64,000 nt of DNA from Billgrantia bachuensis (GCF_011742165.1 NZ_JAAQTO010000006.1:1-64000); one strand, 5' to 3'. Positions 33,667-43,037 are shown, counted from the first letter of the stretch. Notes: generated by a model from the letters alone, not told the origin. Numbers and translations: made by a program.

Positions 33667-34625
33667 TGAGACAGGACATGCAAGGTCGTTTTCAGCCAGC
33701 ATGCATGAACGCCCGCCTAGCGGGCGTTCTGCTATTGGCCCTTTGGCTGATGATTCTAACGGGCTGTGCCTCCACGCCGCGCCTGGCCGAGAGCACCGAG
33801 CGGGCTCTCCCCCGGCAGGCCTTGGTCGATGGCGTGCCCTTCCATTCCCAGCGTGAATACCAGTGCGGCCCCGCCTCGCTGGCCATGATCCTCAACCATA
33901 GCGACGTGGACGTGGCCATGGAGAGCCTGATTCCACAGGTTTTCATACCCGGTCGCGAAGGCAGCGTACAACCCGAAATGCTTGCGACGGTGAGGCGCCA
34001 CGGCCGCATCCCCTTCGTGCTCGAGAACAGCTTCGATGCGCTGTTGACTGAGATCGCTGCCGGCCAGCCGGTGGTCGTCATGCAGAACCTCTCTCTACCG
34101 ACATGGCCGATGTGGCATTACGCGGTGGCCATCGGCTACGATCTGGATACCGAGGAAATGACGCTACACAGCGGCGAGGAAGCAGAACGCATCGAGTCCT
34201 TCCGCCGCTTCGATGCCACCTGGGCGCGCAGCGATCGCTGGGCATTCGTCGCCATGCCGCCGGGAGAAATGCCGCAGAGCGTGGGTCAGCGCCGCGCACT
34301 GGAGGCAATCGCCACCTTCGAGCAGGTCCAGGGGGCCCAGGCCGCCCTGCCGGCCTGGGAAGCCTTGGTGGCGCGTTTCCCGAACTCGGGGATGGGGTAC
34401 TTTGCCCTGGGCAATGCCCGCCATACCATTGGCGATACACTCGGAGCCATCGAGGCGTTGCGAAACGCCGTGAGACAACGCGAAGACCTGGGGGCAGCTT
34501 GGTTGAACCTGGGTCTGTTGCTGCAAGCCCAAGGGGAGGATGGCGAAGCCCGGCGGGCGCTGTCACGTGCCGCCGACCTACCCGGACCATGGCAGAAGCG
34601 CGCACAGGATGCGCTCGAAACGTAG
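33666..34625 (+). CDS. PA2778 family C39-like cysteine peptidase lipoprotein with TPRs
   Basis: Predicted lipoprotein of up to 319 residues. A hydrophobic segment ends in LTGC (Cys34). A C39-like papain-fold domain (about 50-200) follows, with catalytic C67 in YQCGPASLAMIL and H151 in MWHYAVAIGYD. TPR-type repeats (about 215-315, GMGYFALGNARHTIGDTLGAIEALRNAV) complete it. The first ATG (33666) overlaps the previous stop, but ATGs at 33678 and 33705 are also possible; the last gives a conventional signal peptide (MNARLAGVLLLALW). It should act in the periplasm on a protein, probably its small neighbour. Confidence 0.82.
   Translation: MRQDMQGRFQPACMNARLAGVLLLALWLMILTGCASTPRLAESTERALPRQALVDGVPFHSQREYQCGPASLAMILNHSDVDVAMESLIPQVFIPGREGSVQPEMLATVRRHGRIPFVLENSFDALLTEIAAGQPVVVMQNLSLPTWPMWHYAVAIGYDLDTEEMTLHSGEEAERIESFRRFDATWARSDRWAFVAMPPGEMPQSVGQRRALEAIATFEQVQGAQAALPAWEALVARFPNSGMGYFALGNARHTIGDTLGAIEALRNAVRQREDLGAAWLNLGLLLQAQGEDGEARRALSRAADLPGPWQKRAQDALET
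33708..33728 (+). terminator. Terminator-like hairpin inside the start of the peptidase gene
   Basis: A perfect 9-bp stem (33708-33716 with 33720-33728) with a 3-base loop lies within the signal-peptide codons. No T run follows (CTGCTATTGG), so it is at best a weak or remnant terminator or an mRNA structure that limits translation of the second gene. Confidence 0.4.
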
Positions 34626-34635
34626 CGCACCGATT

Positions 34636-36450
34636 TCAGCACACGCGGGCCGAGGTGTCCCGCCATTCCGCTTGTCGACGCAGGTTCGCGTTGCTGACTT
34701 GTTGGCATGTTTGCAGAAGGTTGATGCGCTGGATGGCGTTGAGTCCATGCTCCTGCAGAGCACCTGATGCCAATGCGGTACACAATGCCGGGAGTCGCAC
34801 GTATTCAGGCCTCACACCGGCCCTTGCCATCTCCCACTCCGGACTGGCCATTAGCCTCTTCCAATCGGCCCAGGAGCCCTGATAACGCGTCTGCAATCCC
34901 AAGCGTCTTGCCAGTTCCCGCGCGCTCCACAGCGTGGTATGCAAGGGAAAGTTCACCCACCAGGGAAAGGCCGGCAGCCGACCGTCCGCATGGAACAGAA
35001 AGCGGGTCCGTTTCAGGTACGGCCCGAACGCGGCGAGGAACAATCGTCGATTGAGCTTCCAGCGCGCAGGACAAGCGGCACTGACTTTCACTGCCTCCTT
35101 GGCCATGAACACCTCGTAGCTCCTGAACAGGCGACGGTTACTGTAGAGGTTGGAAATCCCGAGCCGCATCGTCATCGGCCAGAGCGAGAACCACTCGTGA
35201 GCGCTTTGCGGCCGCATGGCTTTCACTCTGCGAAAATGCTCGCGACGCCGCCGCGTCACTTCCTGCAGCAGCTGGTCGGGAAACAGGGGATTTTTCACCG
35301 CCTGCGTCCGGGTCTCGCCCGGTAACTGCCACTGCGGCAGGAAGCTGAAGTAGCTGGACAGCGGCGGCTTCCGCGCGGAGCGTGACTTCAGCAGGGTATC
35401 GCTGACGTAGCCCCCGAAGACTGCATCGTAATCCGCGAGCCCATGGCGCCGATGGAAACCCAGGGCATGAGCGTGAATGTACTGGTGTCCACTACCTACC
35501 AGACGCGAAGCCTCCGGCAATATGGCCAAGTAGTGAAGTTCGTCTCGATAGCCGGGAAGGAAGCGAGCCCCGCTAGCAGATGCCACCTTCTCGGCAATGC
35601 GCCCCTCGCGGGTCATGCTATTGAGAAAGATGAAGCTGTCTCGCTCCAGCCACTGCGGCAGCATGGCTGCCAGCACACGGGAATCCTCTCCACCGCTGAT
35701 GAACTGGGCTACCCGCCGCATCGGGCCCGTAACCCGCTCGATATAGCCGACGAGCCCTCTCCTCAAGGCTTCGGCCGCCTCCTCCAGGTTGCGGAACGAT
35801 GCCGTCTCATCGGGCAGCCAGTAGGTTGTACGCTCCAAGCGAGGAGCCTCTTCATGACTCAGCCGAAACACATGCTTCGTGGCTGGGTGGCATTGACGGA
35901 TCTGGCGATAGGCGCTGTATGGAAAGGTCACGATATCGTGAAGAACGAAATCGACGAGTGAAGCCTCATCGAAATCCACCTCAGGGCCGCAGGCCCCCGC
36001 TAGAGCATCGACATGGGTACCCAAGGCCAGCCAGGACATCCTCTGGTATCGATAGACGGGGATGAACATCATGAGATCGGTGATGCAGATGACATGATGC
36101 GAGGCCTTGTCGATGACCAAGATAACGAAAGGACCACTGATATCTTCGCTCCAGTCCATCTGTCCCTCTTCCCAGTGAGCGAGAATGGCCCTGGTACCCG
36201 CCTGGTCATCGTTGCCTGTCAGGAAGCGGTTGTCTTTGAAGTACAGCACCGGGCCGCCGATGACCAGACAGAGATGGGTTCCGTTCTCGACTGGAGCGAA
36301 ACCGAAATAACGGGAGGGGGTTACGGCCAGGGACCCCCAGTCTCCATGAAACTCCCGTGCAGAAACGGGATCCTCGAGATAAATCGATTCCAGCTCCTCG
36401 GCGAGGCGCCCCGGAGGAAGGCGCCTCGAGCTGAACAGGAAGTCGCTCAT
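34636..36450 (-). CDS. Asparagine-synthase-like protein without glutaminase Cys
   Basis: Protein of 604 residues. The C-terminal part has the ATP-pyrophosphatase loop SGGEDS (residues 252-257) of the asparagine synthetase B family. The N-terminal part is a degenerate class-II amidotransferase domain: the chain starts MSDFLF, so Cys2 is missing. It can therefore hardly use glutamine itself and may take ammonia or an amine, as in beta-lactam-synthetase-like members. The ATG at 36450 has GAGGG five bases upstream; the frame continues upstream to 36717 without a credible start. Such genes are common near envelope polysaccharide genes. Convergent with the PA2778 gene, 10 bases apart. Confidence 0.75.
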   Translation of the reverse strand: MSDFLFSSRRLPPGRLAEELESIYLEDPVSAREFHGDWGSLAVTPSRYFGFAPVENGTHLCLVIGGPVLYFKDNRFLTGNDDQAGTRAILAHWEEGQMDWSEDISGPFVILVIDKASHHVICITDLMMFIPVYRYQRMSWLALGTHVDALAGACGPEVDFDEASLVDFVLHDIVTFPYSAYRQIRQCHPATKHVFRLSHEEAPRLERTTYWLPDETASFRNLEEAAEALRRGLVGYIERVTGPMRRVAQFISGGEDSRVLAAMLPQWLERDSFIFLNSMTREGRIAEKVASASGARFLPGYRDELHYLAILPEASRLVGSGHQYIHAHALGFHRRHGLADYDAVFGGYVSDTLLKSRSARKPPLSSYFSFLPQWQLPGETRTQAVKNPLFPDQLLQEVTRRRREHFRRVKAMRPQSAHEWFSLWPMTMRLGISNLYSNRRLFRSYEVFMAKEAVKVSAACPARWKLNRRLFLAAFGPYLKRTRFLFHADGRLPAFPWWVNFPLHTTLWSARELARRLGLQTRYQGSWADWKRLMASPEWEMARAGVRPEYVRLPALCTALASGALQEHGLNAIQRINLLQTCQQVSNANLRRQAEWRDTSARVC

Positions 36451-36732
36451 ACAATCCCTCGCATTGATGGCGGAGCCGACAATGTTCCAAGGACTGGGTT
36501 TGTCGATGCCCGAGCCTAACGTAATCCATGTCAAGTACACCTCAACCGTATCGCGACGTCCAACCCCGCCTTGCTGCCGCCCGGGCGATGACATCGGGAA
36601 CGAGCCAGGCAAGCGCCCAGGCGAATTCATACGGCTTGACAGCAGCTCGAAAAGACAACCGATCAGGTATGAGTTGCCCTTACCCGGCGTAATGACGAAA
36701 CTAGTCATTCTGGACAAGGACTGGAGGTGCCC

Positions 36733-37176
36733 ATGTCATACGACATTGCACTGAAGAGAATCTATGCCGCGCCCGACCCCAGCGATGGCGCCCGTATCCT
36801 GGTGGACAGGCTCTGGCCACGCGGCATGCCAAGAGAGCGGCTGGAACTGACTGATTGGTATCGCGATGCCTCGCCGTCCCTTACCCTGAGCCGGCAGCTC
36901 CGCAGGGGAGAAATCAGCAGTGCGGTGTTTGCCGTTCGTTACCGAGGGGAGTTACGTGATGCCCCCGACAACCTGCTTCCCCTCATGCGCCATGCTCGCC
37001 GGGACAGGCTTACGCTGCTTTCTGCGATGCGCGACCTGGAAGCATCACACCTGCCCCTCCTGCGCCAAGCAATACTCGGCGCGCTGCAGCAGGAAGACGC
37101 CGAGGATGCCTCGCCCTCTTCTCCTCCCTGTTATCTGGGATTACTGGACCGGGAGGGGAAAAGCGGTCATGACTAA
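36733..37176 (+). CDS. DUF488 family protein
   Basis: Small cytosolic protein (147 residues) of the DUF488/YeaO family: DIALKRIYAAPDPSDGARILVDRLWPRG at the start and LSRQLRRGE, FAVRYRGELR further on. Function unknown. The ATG at 36733 has GGAGG five bases upstream and is preferred to a GTG two codons earlier. It ends in a 4-base overlap with the convergent 2TM gene. Confidence 0.85.
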   Translation: MSYDIALKRIYAAPDPSDGARILVDRLWPRGMPRERLELTDWYRDASPSLTLSRQLRRGEISSAVFAVRYRGELRDAPDNLLPLMRHARRDRLTLLSAMRDLEASHLPLLRQAILGALQQEDAEDASPSSPPCYLGLLDREGKSGHD

Positions 37177-37529
37177 TGTCCGGTTCGATGCCGCTCCCGG
37201 ATGACGTCGCGCAGGGCAACGCCATGTAGCCAGGCCAGCCTTACCACTTCGGCACGGCTCTCAATGGCGGCGAGCCGCTGGATCGCCAGGCGTCGCGGGA
37301 GGAAGCATAGCTCGACAGTTCCCCACGCCACAATGAAGGCGGCAAAAGGCCACCACCAATTCCAGCCACCGACGGTCAACAGCGCGAACACAAAGAGAAC
37401 AACGGGGGTCAACACCAGCCCCCACCATGCCTGGTGTCTCCCCAGGAATCGATTGGCGCGCAACATTTCCCTGCGCAGCTCCTTCGATGTTCTAGCAACG
37501 GGGAGGTGTACGGTATTCATCTTGTTCAT
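37173..37529 (-). CDS. Small two-helix membrane protein
   Basis: Protein of 118 residues with a polar N-terminus, two adjacent membrane helices (about 34-54 and 59-75: GLVLTPVVLFVFALLTVGGW and WWWPFAAFIVAWGTVELCF) and a basic amphipathic C-terminus. It resembles '2TM domain' hypothetical proteins. ATG at 37529 or 37520; neither has a strong ribosome site. Function unknown. Confidence 0.6.
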   Translation of the reverse strand: MNKMNTVHLPVARTSKELRREMLRANRFLGRHQAWWGLVLTPVVLFVFALLTVGGWNWWWPFAAFIVAWGTVELCFLPRRLAIQRLAAIESRAEVVRLAWLHGVALRDVIRERHRTGH

Positions 37530-37876
37530 TTAAGCGCCTCATCAGAAAAGCGGGTTCTTGATGAGTTGCTTTCAGCAGCGGCAGCAGCGAAAAAATGCGT
37601 AATGACGATCATAAAAACCATCAGGAACTGGAGCAGCATTCGGCTTTACCTAACTGCCTTTTACCTGAGGAATTTCGTTCTCGTTCATGGCACATTTAAT
37701 GCTTGGCCCTCTGTCAGCAGCCGTTTCATGTATGAGATAGCCACAAGCGTTTTACCTGATCGGGCACTGACCATGACTGTCAGCTGCGGCTATCTCAATA
37801 CACAATATAACACAGATACAGAAAGTAACATGGCTCCGCCATGCCGCGGTTCACTTGAATGTTTATCGTGGCTGCC
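37530..37876. other. Gap without a gene, AT-rich
   Basis: About 350 bases between the 2TM gene and the ligase gene. Open frames here lack ribosome sites and any recognisable family. I see no RNA gene or clear terminator. The sequence is poorer in GC than its flanks and marks the edge of the polysaccharide locus. Confidence 0.5.
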
Positions 37877-39220
37877 TTATATCACCGTTCTGGTTTCCGC
37901 GGTTGACCTCCTTCCCCGTTCAGCCATACGTGCCTTCAGCAACACCCAGCAAGCCATTGACAATCCCAAGTAGCCGCTCAATCCCCTCACGTCTCGCAGC
38001 ATCGACTGCGTCAGCCCGAATCCGATGAAGGCGATAACGACCAGTAGGCCTGACAATGCCAGGATTCTTGCCTGCATGTCGTGAGAGCGACGTAAGTGAC
38101 GCGCGAACAACACCGCAGGCACTCCATAGAAAGCCAGCAATACCAGGACTCCCAGCAGGCCGCGTCGTGCTGCGGTATCCACTAGGTCGCTGTGCAGTTG
38201 ATCGTGACGCTTCGCCCCGGGGTGCAACAAACCGCGATTCACCATCATGTCGCGTGCCTCCACGAGTCCTTCCTCTCCCCACCCCAGCAGCGGCTTCTCC
38301 AGGAGCATACGTCCTCCAGCCTGCCACATCTCCAACCGCAGTCCCACGGAGCTGCCACCATCCCCCTCGATTGCGTAGTTCCGAACGTCATCGATGGCCC
38401 GCTCCACCCGCTGGGTTACTCCGTAGCCTGTGATAGCGGTCATCGCTACCAGCGCTGCCACCAGAAGCCAGCCCGCTCCGGCCAGCTGGAGTAGTTGGTG
38501 CCGAGGAAGAAAAGGACGAAAGGCCCCGTAGCTCATCCAGGCAAGCAGGGGTACGGCCAGCCAGCCGCCGCGGGTGCCGGACAGGAAGGAGGCAGCAAGA
38601 CCGGCTACCGCGGATAGCCCCAATGCAGGAGTAAGCCAGGGCCAGGAGGGAATCGGACGGTATAGGCGACCCAGCATGGCCACTAGCGCCAGCACGCCAA
38701 GCAGCAGCGAGAGATTACCGAAAGGAATGGCATTCATACCGTTGTCGGCGCGATAGGCACCGAGCACGAAGCGCTCGTACAAGGCAATGACTCCGGCTCC
38801 CACCCCTCCTACCACCAGGCCTAGCCACAAGCCTTCCCGTGAGGGCGGGTATCGGCGCCACCACACCAGCAACCCTGCCGCCACCAGGGGCCATAATGGC
38901 ATCATTTCACTGTTCGAGTTCACGCCAAGGAATACACTGCTGCGAGCTGCGTCCAAGCACCACAGCCCTGAGAAAGCCATGAAAGCCAACAACCAGAGCC
39001 GATCCTCCCTATCCAGCCTTTGCCGCAGCCACCTCGTCGGGTCACGGCGCAGCATGGCCCCCGCGATCGCCAGCATCAGTGCCGCTAGTGATACTGCCTT
39101 GTACCCCCATGGGATCAGAAGCAATAGCGAAACGAAAGCCCCCAGCAGGAGCGTGTTCCCCCATCGCCAAGGGCTGCCGCCTCGCTCGACTATCTGTCGC
39201 TCCGATGTCGCTCGGGACAT
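37877..39220 (-). CDS. O-antigen ligase family protein (WaaL-like)
   Basis: Inner-membrane protein of 447 residues with about 11-12 helices and a large periplasmic loop. The loop contains SVGLRLEMWQAGGRMLLEKPLLGWGEE and the family motif HSDLVDTAARRGLLGVLVLL, where the His is probably catalytic. WaaL-type enzymes transfer glycan from undecaprenyl diphosphate to lipid A core; related proteins glycosylate pilins or polymerise. The ATG at 39220 has GGGAG eight bases upstream. Same strand as, and 72 bases downstream of, the phosphatase gene. Confidence 0.85.
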   Translation of the reverse strand: MSRATSERQIVERGGSPWRWGNTLLLGAFVSLLLLIPWGYKAVSLAALMLAIAGAMLRRDPTRWLRQRLDREDRLWLLAFMAFSGLWCLDAARSSVFLGVNSNSEMMPLWPLVAAGLLVWWRRYPPSREGLWLGLVVGGVGAGVIALYERFVLGAYRADNGMNAIPFGNLSLLLGVLALVAMLGRLYRPIPSWPWLTPALGLSAVAGLAASFLSGTRGGWLAVPLLAWMSYGAFRPFLPRHQLLQLAGAGWLLVAALVAMTAITGYGVTQRVERAIDDVRNYAIEGDGGSSVGLRLEMWQAGGRMLLEKPLLGWGEEGLVEARDMMVNRGLLHPGAKRHDQLHSDLVDTAARRGLLGVLVLLAFYGVPAVLFARHLRRSHDMQARILALSGLLVVIAFIGFGLTQSMLRDVRGLSGYLGLSMACWVLLKARMAERGRRSTAETRTVI

Positions 39221-39292
39221 TCACGATACTCCCTACCTCGCGTTCACCGGCATGCTCTGACGCGAACCAATTACGTCGCGCCCAGGCTCGCT

Positions 39293-39730
39293 TCACAACT
39301 TGCCCACCCAACTATCGGCTGCCTCGTGAAGCAGCTGGTGCACTTGCCGAAAAGCTTCGGCGCTCTTGCGGTAGGGGTCGGGGATCTCGCGTCCCTGACC
39401 GCCATCCAGCCAGCGCCCGAAGAGCATCGTCTTACCCAGCATGGAGGGAGCCATCTGGCCGACGGCAAGACGCTGGCCATCGGACATCACCAGCACCAGA
39501 TCGGCCTTGAACAGGGTATCCAAGTTGACTTGGCGCGCCTGGTGAGCACTAACGTCCAAACCTTCGGCCTCGGCCAATGATCGGGCCGTGGGTTCTACCC
39601 CCTGCCCCTCCAGCGCGTTCAGGCCCGCTGTCTCGATCTGCTTGCCGGGTAGTCGAGCTTCCAGCATGGCCGCAGCGACAGGGCTACGACAGATATTGCC
39701 GGTGCAAAGTATCAGGATTCGTTGAAACAT
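39293..39730 (-). CDS. Low-molecular-weight protein tyrosine phosphatase, Wzb-like
   Basis: Phosphatase of 145 residues: active site LCTGNICRS with nucleophile C9 and R15, and the general-acid loop IPDPYRKS near residue 115. Wzb-type enzymes dephosphorylate the tyrosine cluster of Wzc to reset the export cycle. Wza and Wzc lie more than 10 kb away here, so the usual wza-wzb-wzc order is broken. ATG at 39730 with GAGG six bases upstream. Confidence 0.9.
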   Translation of the reverse strand: MFQRILILCTGNICRSPVAAAMLEARLPGKQIETAGLNALEGQGVEPTARSLAEAEGLDVSAHQARQVNLDTLFKADLVLVMSDGQRLAVGQMAPSMLGKTMLFGRWLDGGQGREIPDPYRKSAEAFRQVHQLLHEAADSWVGKL

Positions 39731-40176
39731 AGCGCCTCGATGATGACATTGGCAGGATTAGCCAGGTTTCGGTCCCTCAATCATAAGATAGTCCCGATGC
39801 GCCCGCATTTTTCTTCTGCTACGTGCCCAGCGCCTCCTCAGAGAATGATTCTGGCTGATGACGCAAGTACCACGCCGCATCATCCAAAATAGCTGGAAGG
39901 CACTTCCTCTCTATCACAGATAATTTGCTCCCGCATCCTTTCAAGTGCATTAAATATCTCGCTACCTCTGCTTTATTTTTTGCTCCTTATGAGTTGTAAC
40001 TAAACGTATACATCAAGAATTCATGCTTAGTAAAATCAACTTGGGAATTCCCTTTTCCTTTCATATGCTTTGTAACATTGCTTAACAAAAGGGATTGCTT
40101 GCAGAGAATCAAATACATTGGTCTGACAGCCATTCCTTTCAAGTTTTTTAGATATCACTTGCAGAAAGGACTCGAC
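39731..40176. other. Long AT-rich control region between divergent genes
   Basis: About 450 bases between the Wzb-like gene (minus) and the dehydratase gene (plus). AT-rich, with stretches such as TTTATTTTTTGCTCC and GTAACTAAACGTATACATC that could hold promoters, but no pair with good boxes and spacing stood out. No gene, JUMPstart or ops sequence was found. Confidence 0.5.
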
Positions 40177-42195
40177 ATGTTGATGATTCTCTACCGTCTT
40201 TTTCGCTTGCCTCGCCACTACAAGCGAATGATACAACTTTTCATCGACGCCATTCTGCTGACCCTCAGCTTCATCGCGGCCATCTGGTTGCGCCTCGAGA
40301 ACCTTGAACCGCTCCTGGCCCCCGATGCCTGGGGCATGTGGTTGATCGTATTGCCGATAAGCCTGGCCATATTTGCGAGACTGGGCTTCTACCGCGCTGT
40401 GATTCGCTATCTGAGCGTCAAGGCGATGAAAACGCTACTTATCGGGATTTCAGCCTCCGCAGCTCTGCTCGTCATCATCTCCAGCCTGTCTGCCATCTCC
40501 CTGCCACGCTCAGCCTGCTTGATCTATCCGATGCTGGCCTTGCTGAGCTTAGGGGGCGTGCGTTACCTCCTGCGCTCACTCAACATGCACAGCATGATCC
40601 GCTACAAGGCCAGGGTCATCGTCTACGGTGCCGGGGCAGCGGGCTCGCAACTGGTGAATACCCTTCGACAGGGTACGGAATATGCCCCGGTGGCCTTCGT
40701 CGACGATTGGCGAGGTATGCACGGTACTTTCGTCGAGGGGCTGCAAGTCTACCATCCCAAAATGCTGCCGCGTCTGCTCAAGCACTACGGGGCCGAACGC
40801 ATCCTGCTGGCCATGCCCAGCGCGCCACGCTCACGCAGACGGGAAATCCTGCGTACCCTGAAGCCCTTGTCCGTCCCCGTTCAGACCCTGCCAAGCATGG
40901 AAGAGATGATCGCCGGCCATGCCCGTCTCAACGAGATTCGCGACGTTACCGTGGAAGATCTCCTGGGGCGCGACCCAGTGCCACCGAATCAGGAGCTGCT
41001 AGACGCCAACGTACGAGGCAAGGTGGTCATGGTGACTGGTGCGGGCGGATCCATTGGTTCGGAACTATGCCACCAATTGCTCCAGCAGGGTCCTAGGGAA
41101 CTGTTGCTGTACGAGCTCTGCGAGTTTGCGCTCTACACCATTGAGCGCACCCTGCGACAGCGAATGCAGGAGCAAGAATTGAAGGTTTCGGTGAGGGCTC
41201 TGCTGGGTTCCGTGCAGGATCGACAACGTCTGGACACCGTGATGCGTACCTTCGGTGTAGAAACCATCTACCACGCCGCCGCCTACAAGCATGTTCCCAT
41301 GGTGGAGCACAACGTGACCCAAGGTATCCTTAACAATGTCTTCGGTACCTTGGCCACGACTCAGGCAGCCGTGGCCTGCAAGGTGGAAACCTTCGTGTTG
41401 GTCTCGACCGACAAGGCGGTGCGCCCTACCAACGTGATGGGAACTACCAAGCGGATTGCCGAATTGATCTGTCAGGCACTGGCCGACCATCAGTCTCATA
41501 CGCGCTTCTGCATGGTCCGCTTCGGCAACGTTCTAGGCTCTTCTGGCTCGGTGGTTCCGCTGTTCCGCGAGCAAATCGCCAGAGGGGGGCCCATCACCGT
41601 GACCCACCCAGAGGTGACACGCTATTTCATGACCATTCCCGAGGCCGCCCAGCTAGTGATCCAGGCGGGAGCGATGGGTAGCGGTGGCGACGTCTTCGTC
41701 CTCGACATGGGCAAGCCGGTACGCATTGCCGACTTGGCAGCGGAGATGATCCGGCTCTCGGGACTTGAAGTGCTGAGCGAGGAGAACCCCGAAGGTGACA
41801 TCGAGATTCGTCATACGGGCCTGCGACCCGGCGAGAAACTCTATGAGGAGCTGCTGATAGGTGAGAACGAGGCGCCTACGGCCCATCCTCGCATTAGAAC
41901 TGCCAGAGAATACTACTGGCCCTGGTCACGCATGGAAGCTTATCTGGGGCAGCTATTGCAAGCTGTCGAATACCTCCAGCATGAGCGGATTCGAGAGCTG
42001 CTGATGGCAGCCCCCACGGGTTATGTCCCAAGAGATGGGATCGTCGACCTGGTATGGCTAGGTCGGTCTCCTGCGCCTTCCAGGCAGCGCTCGCTGGATC
42101 TTCCCATGGAAACCGGTAGCCGGCCGGCACAGATGCCGGATTCGCGAGAGGCCGCTCCCACCGCCTTCATATCCTCTCCCTCAATGAAGGGATGA
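40177..42195 (+). CDS. Nucleotide-sugar 4,6-dehydratase, WbpM/PglF/CapD type
   Basis: Membrane-bound UDP-GlcNAc 4,6-dehydratase-like enzyme of 672 residues. Four N-terminal helices (about 15-125) are followed by a Rossmann-like domain (VIVYGAGAAGSQLVNTL) and the catalytic SDR domain (about 280-590) with VTGAGGSIGSELC. The conserved VSTDKAVRPTNVMGTTKRIAE segment is characteristic of the long FlaA1/WbpM class. The ATG at 40177 has AAGGA six bases upstream; the longer frame to 40078 lies in the leader. It makes the 4-keto-6-deoxy sugar that the aminotransferase at 43075 could aminate. It is the only plus-strand gene of the locus. Confidence 0.9.
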   Translation: MLMILYRLFRLPRHYKRMIQLFIDAILLTLSFIAAIWLRLENLEPLLAPDAWGMWLIVLPISLAIFARLGFYRAVIRYLSVKAMKTLLIGISASAALLVIISSLSAISLPRSACLIYPMLALLSLGGVRYLLRSLNMHSMIRYKARVIVYGAGAAGSQLVNTLRQGTEYAPVAFVDDWRGMHGTFVEGLQVYHPKMLPRLLKHYGAERILLAMPSAPRSRRREILRTLKPLSVPVQTLPSMEEMIAGHARLNEIRDVTVEDLLGRDPVPPNQELLDANVRGKVVMVTGAGGSIGSELCHQLLQQGPRELLLYELCEFALYTIERTLRQRMQEQELKVSVRALLGSVQDRQRLDTVMRTFGVETIYHAAAYKHVPMVEHNVTQGILNNVFGTLATTQAAVACKVETFVLVSTDKAVRPTNVMGTTKRIAELICQALADHQSHTRFCMVRFGNVLGSSGSVVPLFREQIARGGPITVTHPEVTRYFMTIPEAAQLVIQAGAMGSGGDVFVLDMGKPVRIADLAAEMIRLSGLEVLSEENPEGDIEIRHTGLRPGEKLYEELLIGENEAPTAHPRIRTAREYYWPWSRMEAYLGQLLQAVEYLQHERIRELLMAAPTGYVPRDGIVDLVWLGRSPAPSRQRSLDLPMETGSRPAQMPDSREAAPTAFISSPSMKG

Positions 42196-42272
42196 GTGGG
42201 AGTGGCCGTTCATGACGCCTCCCTTCCGATGTCGAAGTGATAGAGTCAGATGCGAAACGTGGCGAGAAGCTT

Positions 42273-43037
42273 TCAGTGCTCCCATGTCAAGGCGACCAGT
42301 CCCATGTATTCGTGGAGAGCCCGCTCGGTCTTGCTCAATGCCTGGCTGGTAGGCAGCCAATAAGCCAGGTTCCAGGACACCCCAGGATTCACCAGGCGAT
42401 GGGTTGGGGCCGCCACGGGATCCAGACCTACTGCACGGAAATGGGCCATGGCCCTGGGCATGTGAGAGGCGGAAGTGACCAACAAAAGGCGGCTGCCTTG
42501 ATCGAGCAAGTCGCGTACTGCCCGGGCTTCGCTTGCCGTGTCGGTGGGCCAGTCGACAACCACCAGCCCCTCGGTAGCTACACCAAGCTCGCTGGCCGCT
42601 TGGGCATAAGCTGATGCCACGGGTGGCATGCCCTCCAACCGGCTGCCCCCGCTGACCACCAGGCGAGCCTGAGGGAAATCCTGCCTCAGCTTCAACCCTT
42701 CGGTCAGCCGATAGAGTGAGCTTTCATTTAGACGCGACAGGCTTGAGCCTCCCCGCCCGGGCTGCCAGCCTCCTCCCAGAACCACGATGGTTTCCACCCA
42801 TGGTTCATCACCGGATAGCTGCAGCGGTGGGTAACGACTCTCGAGGGGTTCCAGTAACCTATCGGCCAAGGGGCTACAGGCCGCCAACAGTAGCATGACC
42901 GTAGCCAACGTCCCCAACCCGCACCCCACTCGCCGTCGCCCGCTGAGAAATAGCAGCGCAGCGAGGACAAGAAGGCAGAAGAACAGGGGTAACGGCATCA
43001 CATAGAAGGCGATCAGTTCCTTCAGGTTGGAAAACAT
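42273..43037 (-). CDS. YdcF/ElyC family membrane protein (DUF218)
   Basis: Protein of 254 residues: two N-terminal helices (about 12-60), then the DUF218 domain with IVVLGGGW, ARLVVSGGSRLEG, DWPTDTASEAR and TSASHMPRA. In E. coli ElyC affects undecaprenyl-phosphate supply and envelope integrity, which suits a polysaccharide locus. ATG at 43037 with AGGAG five bases upstream. It follows the aminotransferase gene by 37 bases and ends the minus-strand series. Confidence 0.88.
   Translation of the reverse strand: MFSNLKELIAFYVMPLPLFFCLLVLAALLFLSGRRRVGCGLGTLATVMLLLAACSPLADRLLEPLESRYPPLQLSGDEPWVETIVVLGGGWQPGRGGSSLSRLNESSLYRLTEGLKLRQDFPQARLVVSGGSRLEGMPPVASAYAQAASELGVATEGLVVVDWPTDTASEARAVRDLLDQGSRLLLVTSASHMPRAMAHFRAVGLDPVAAPTHRLVNPGVSWNLAYWLPTSQALSKTERALHEYMGLVALTWEH

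Noticed and set aside
33274..36450. Lasso-peptide-type cluster (peptidase plus asparagine-synthase-like cyclase)
   Set aside because: The peptidase belongs to the PA2778 type, the genes are convergent, and no precursor peptide or RRE protein is visible.
37434..37973. 179-codon plus-strand frame between the 2TM and ligase genes
   Set aside because: It overlaps the ends of two better genes, has no ribosome site and no domain.
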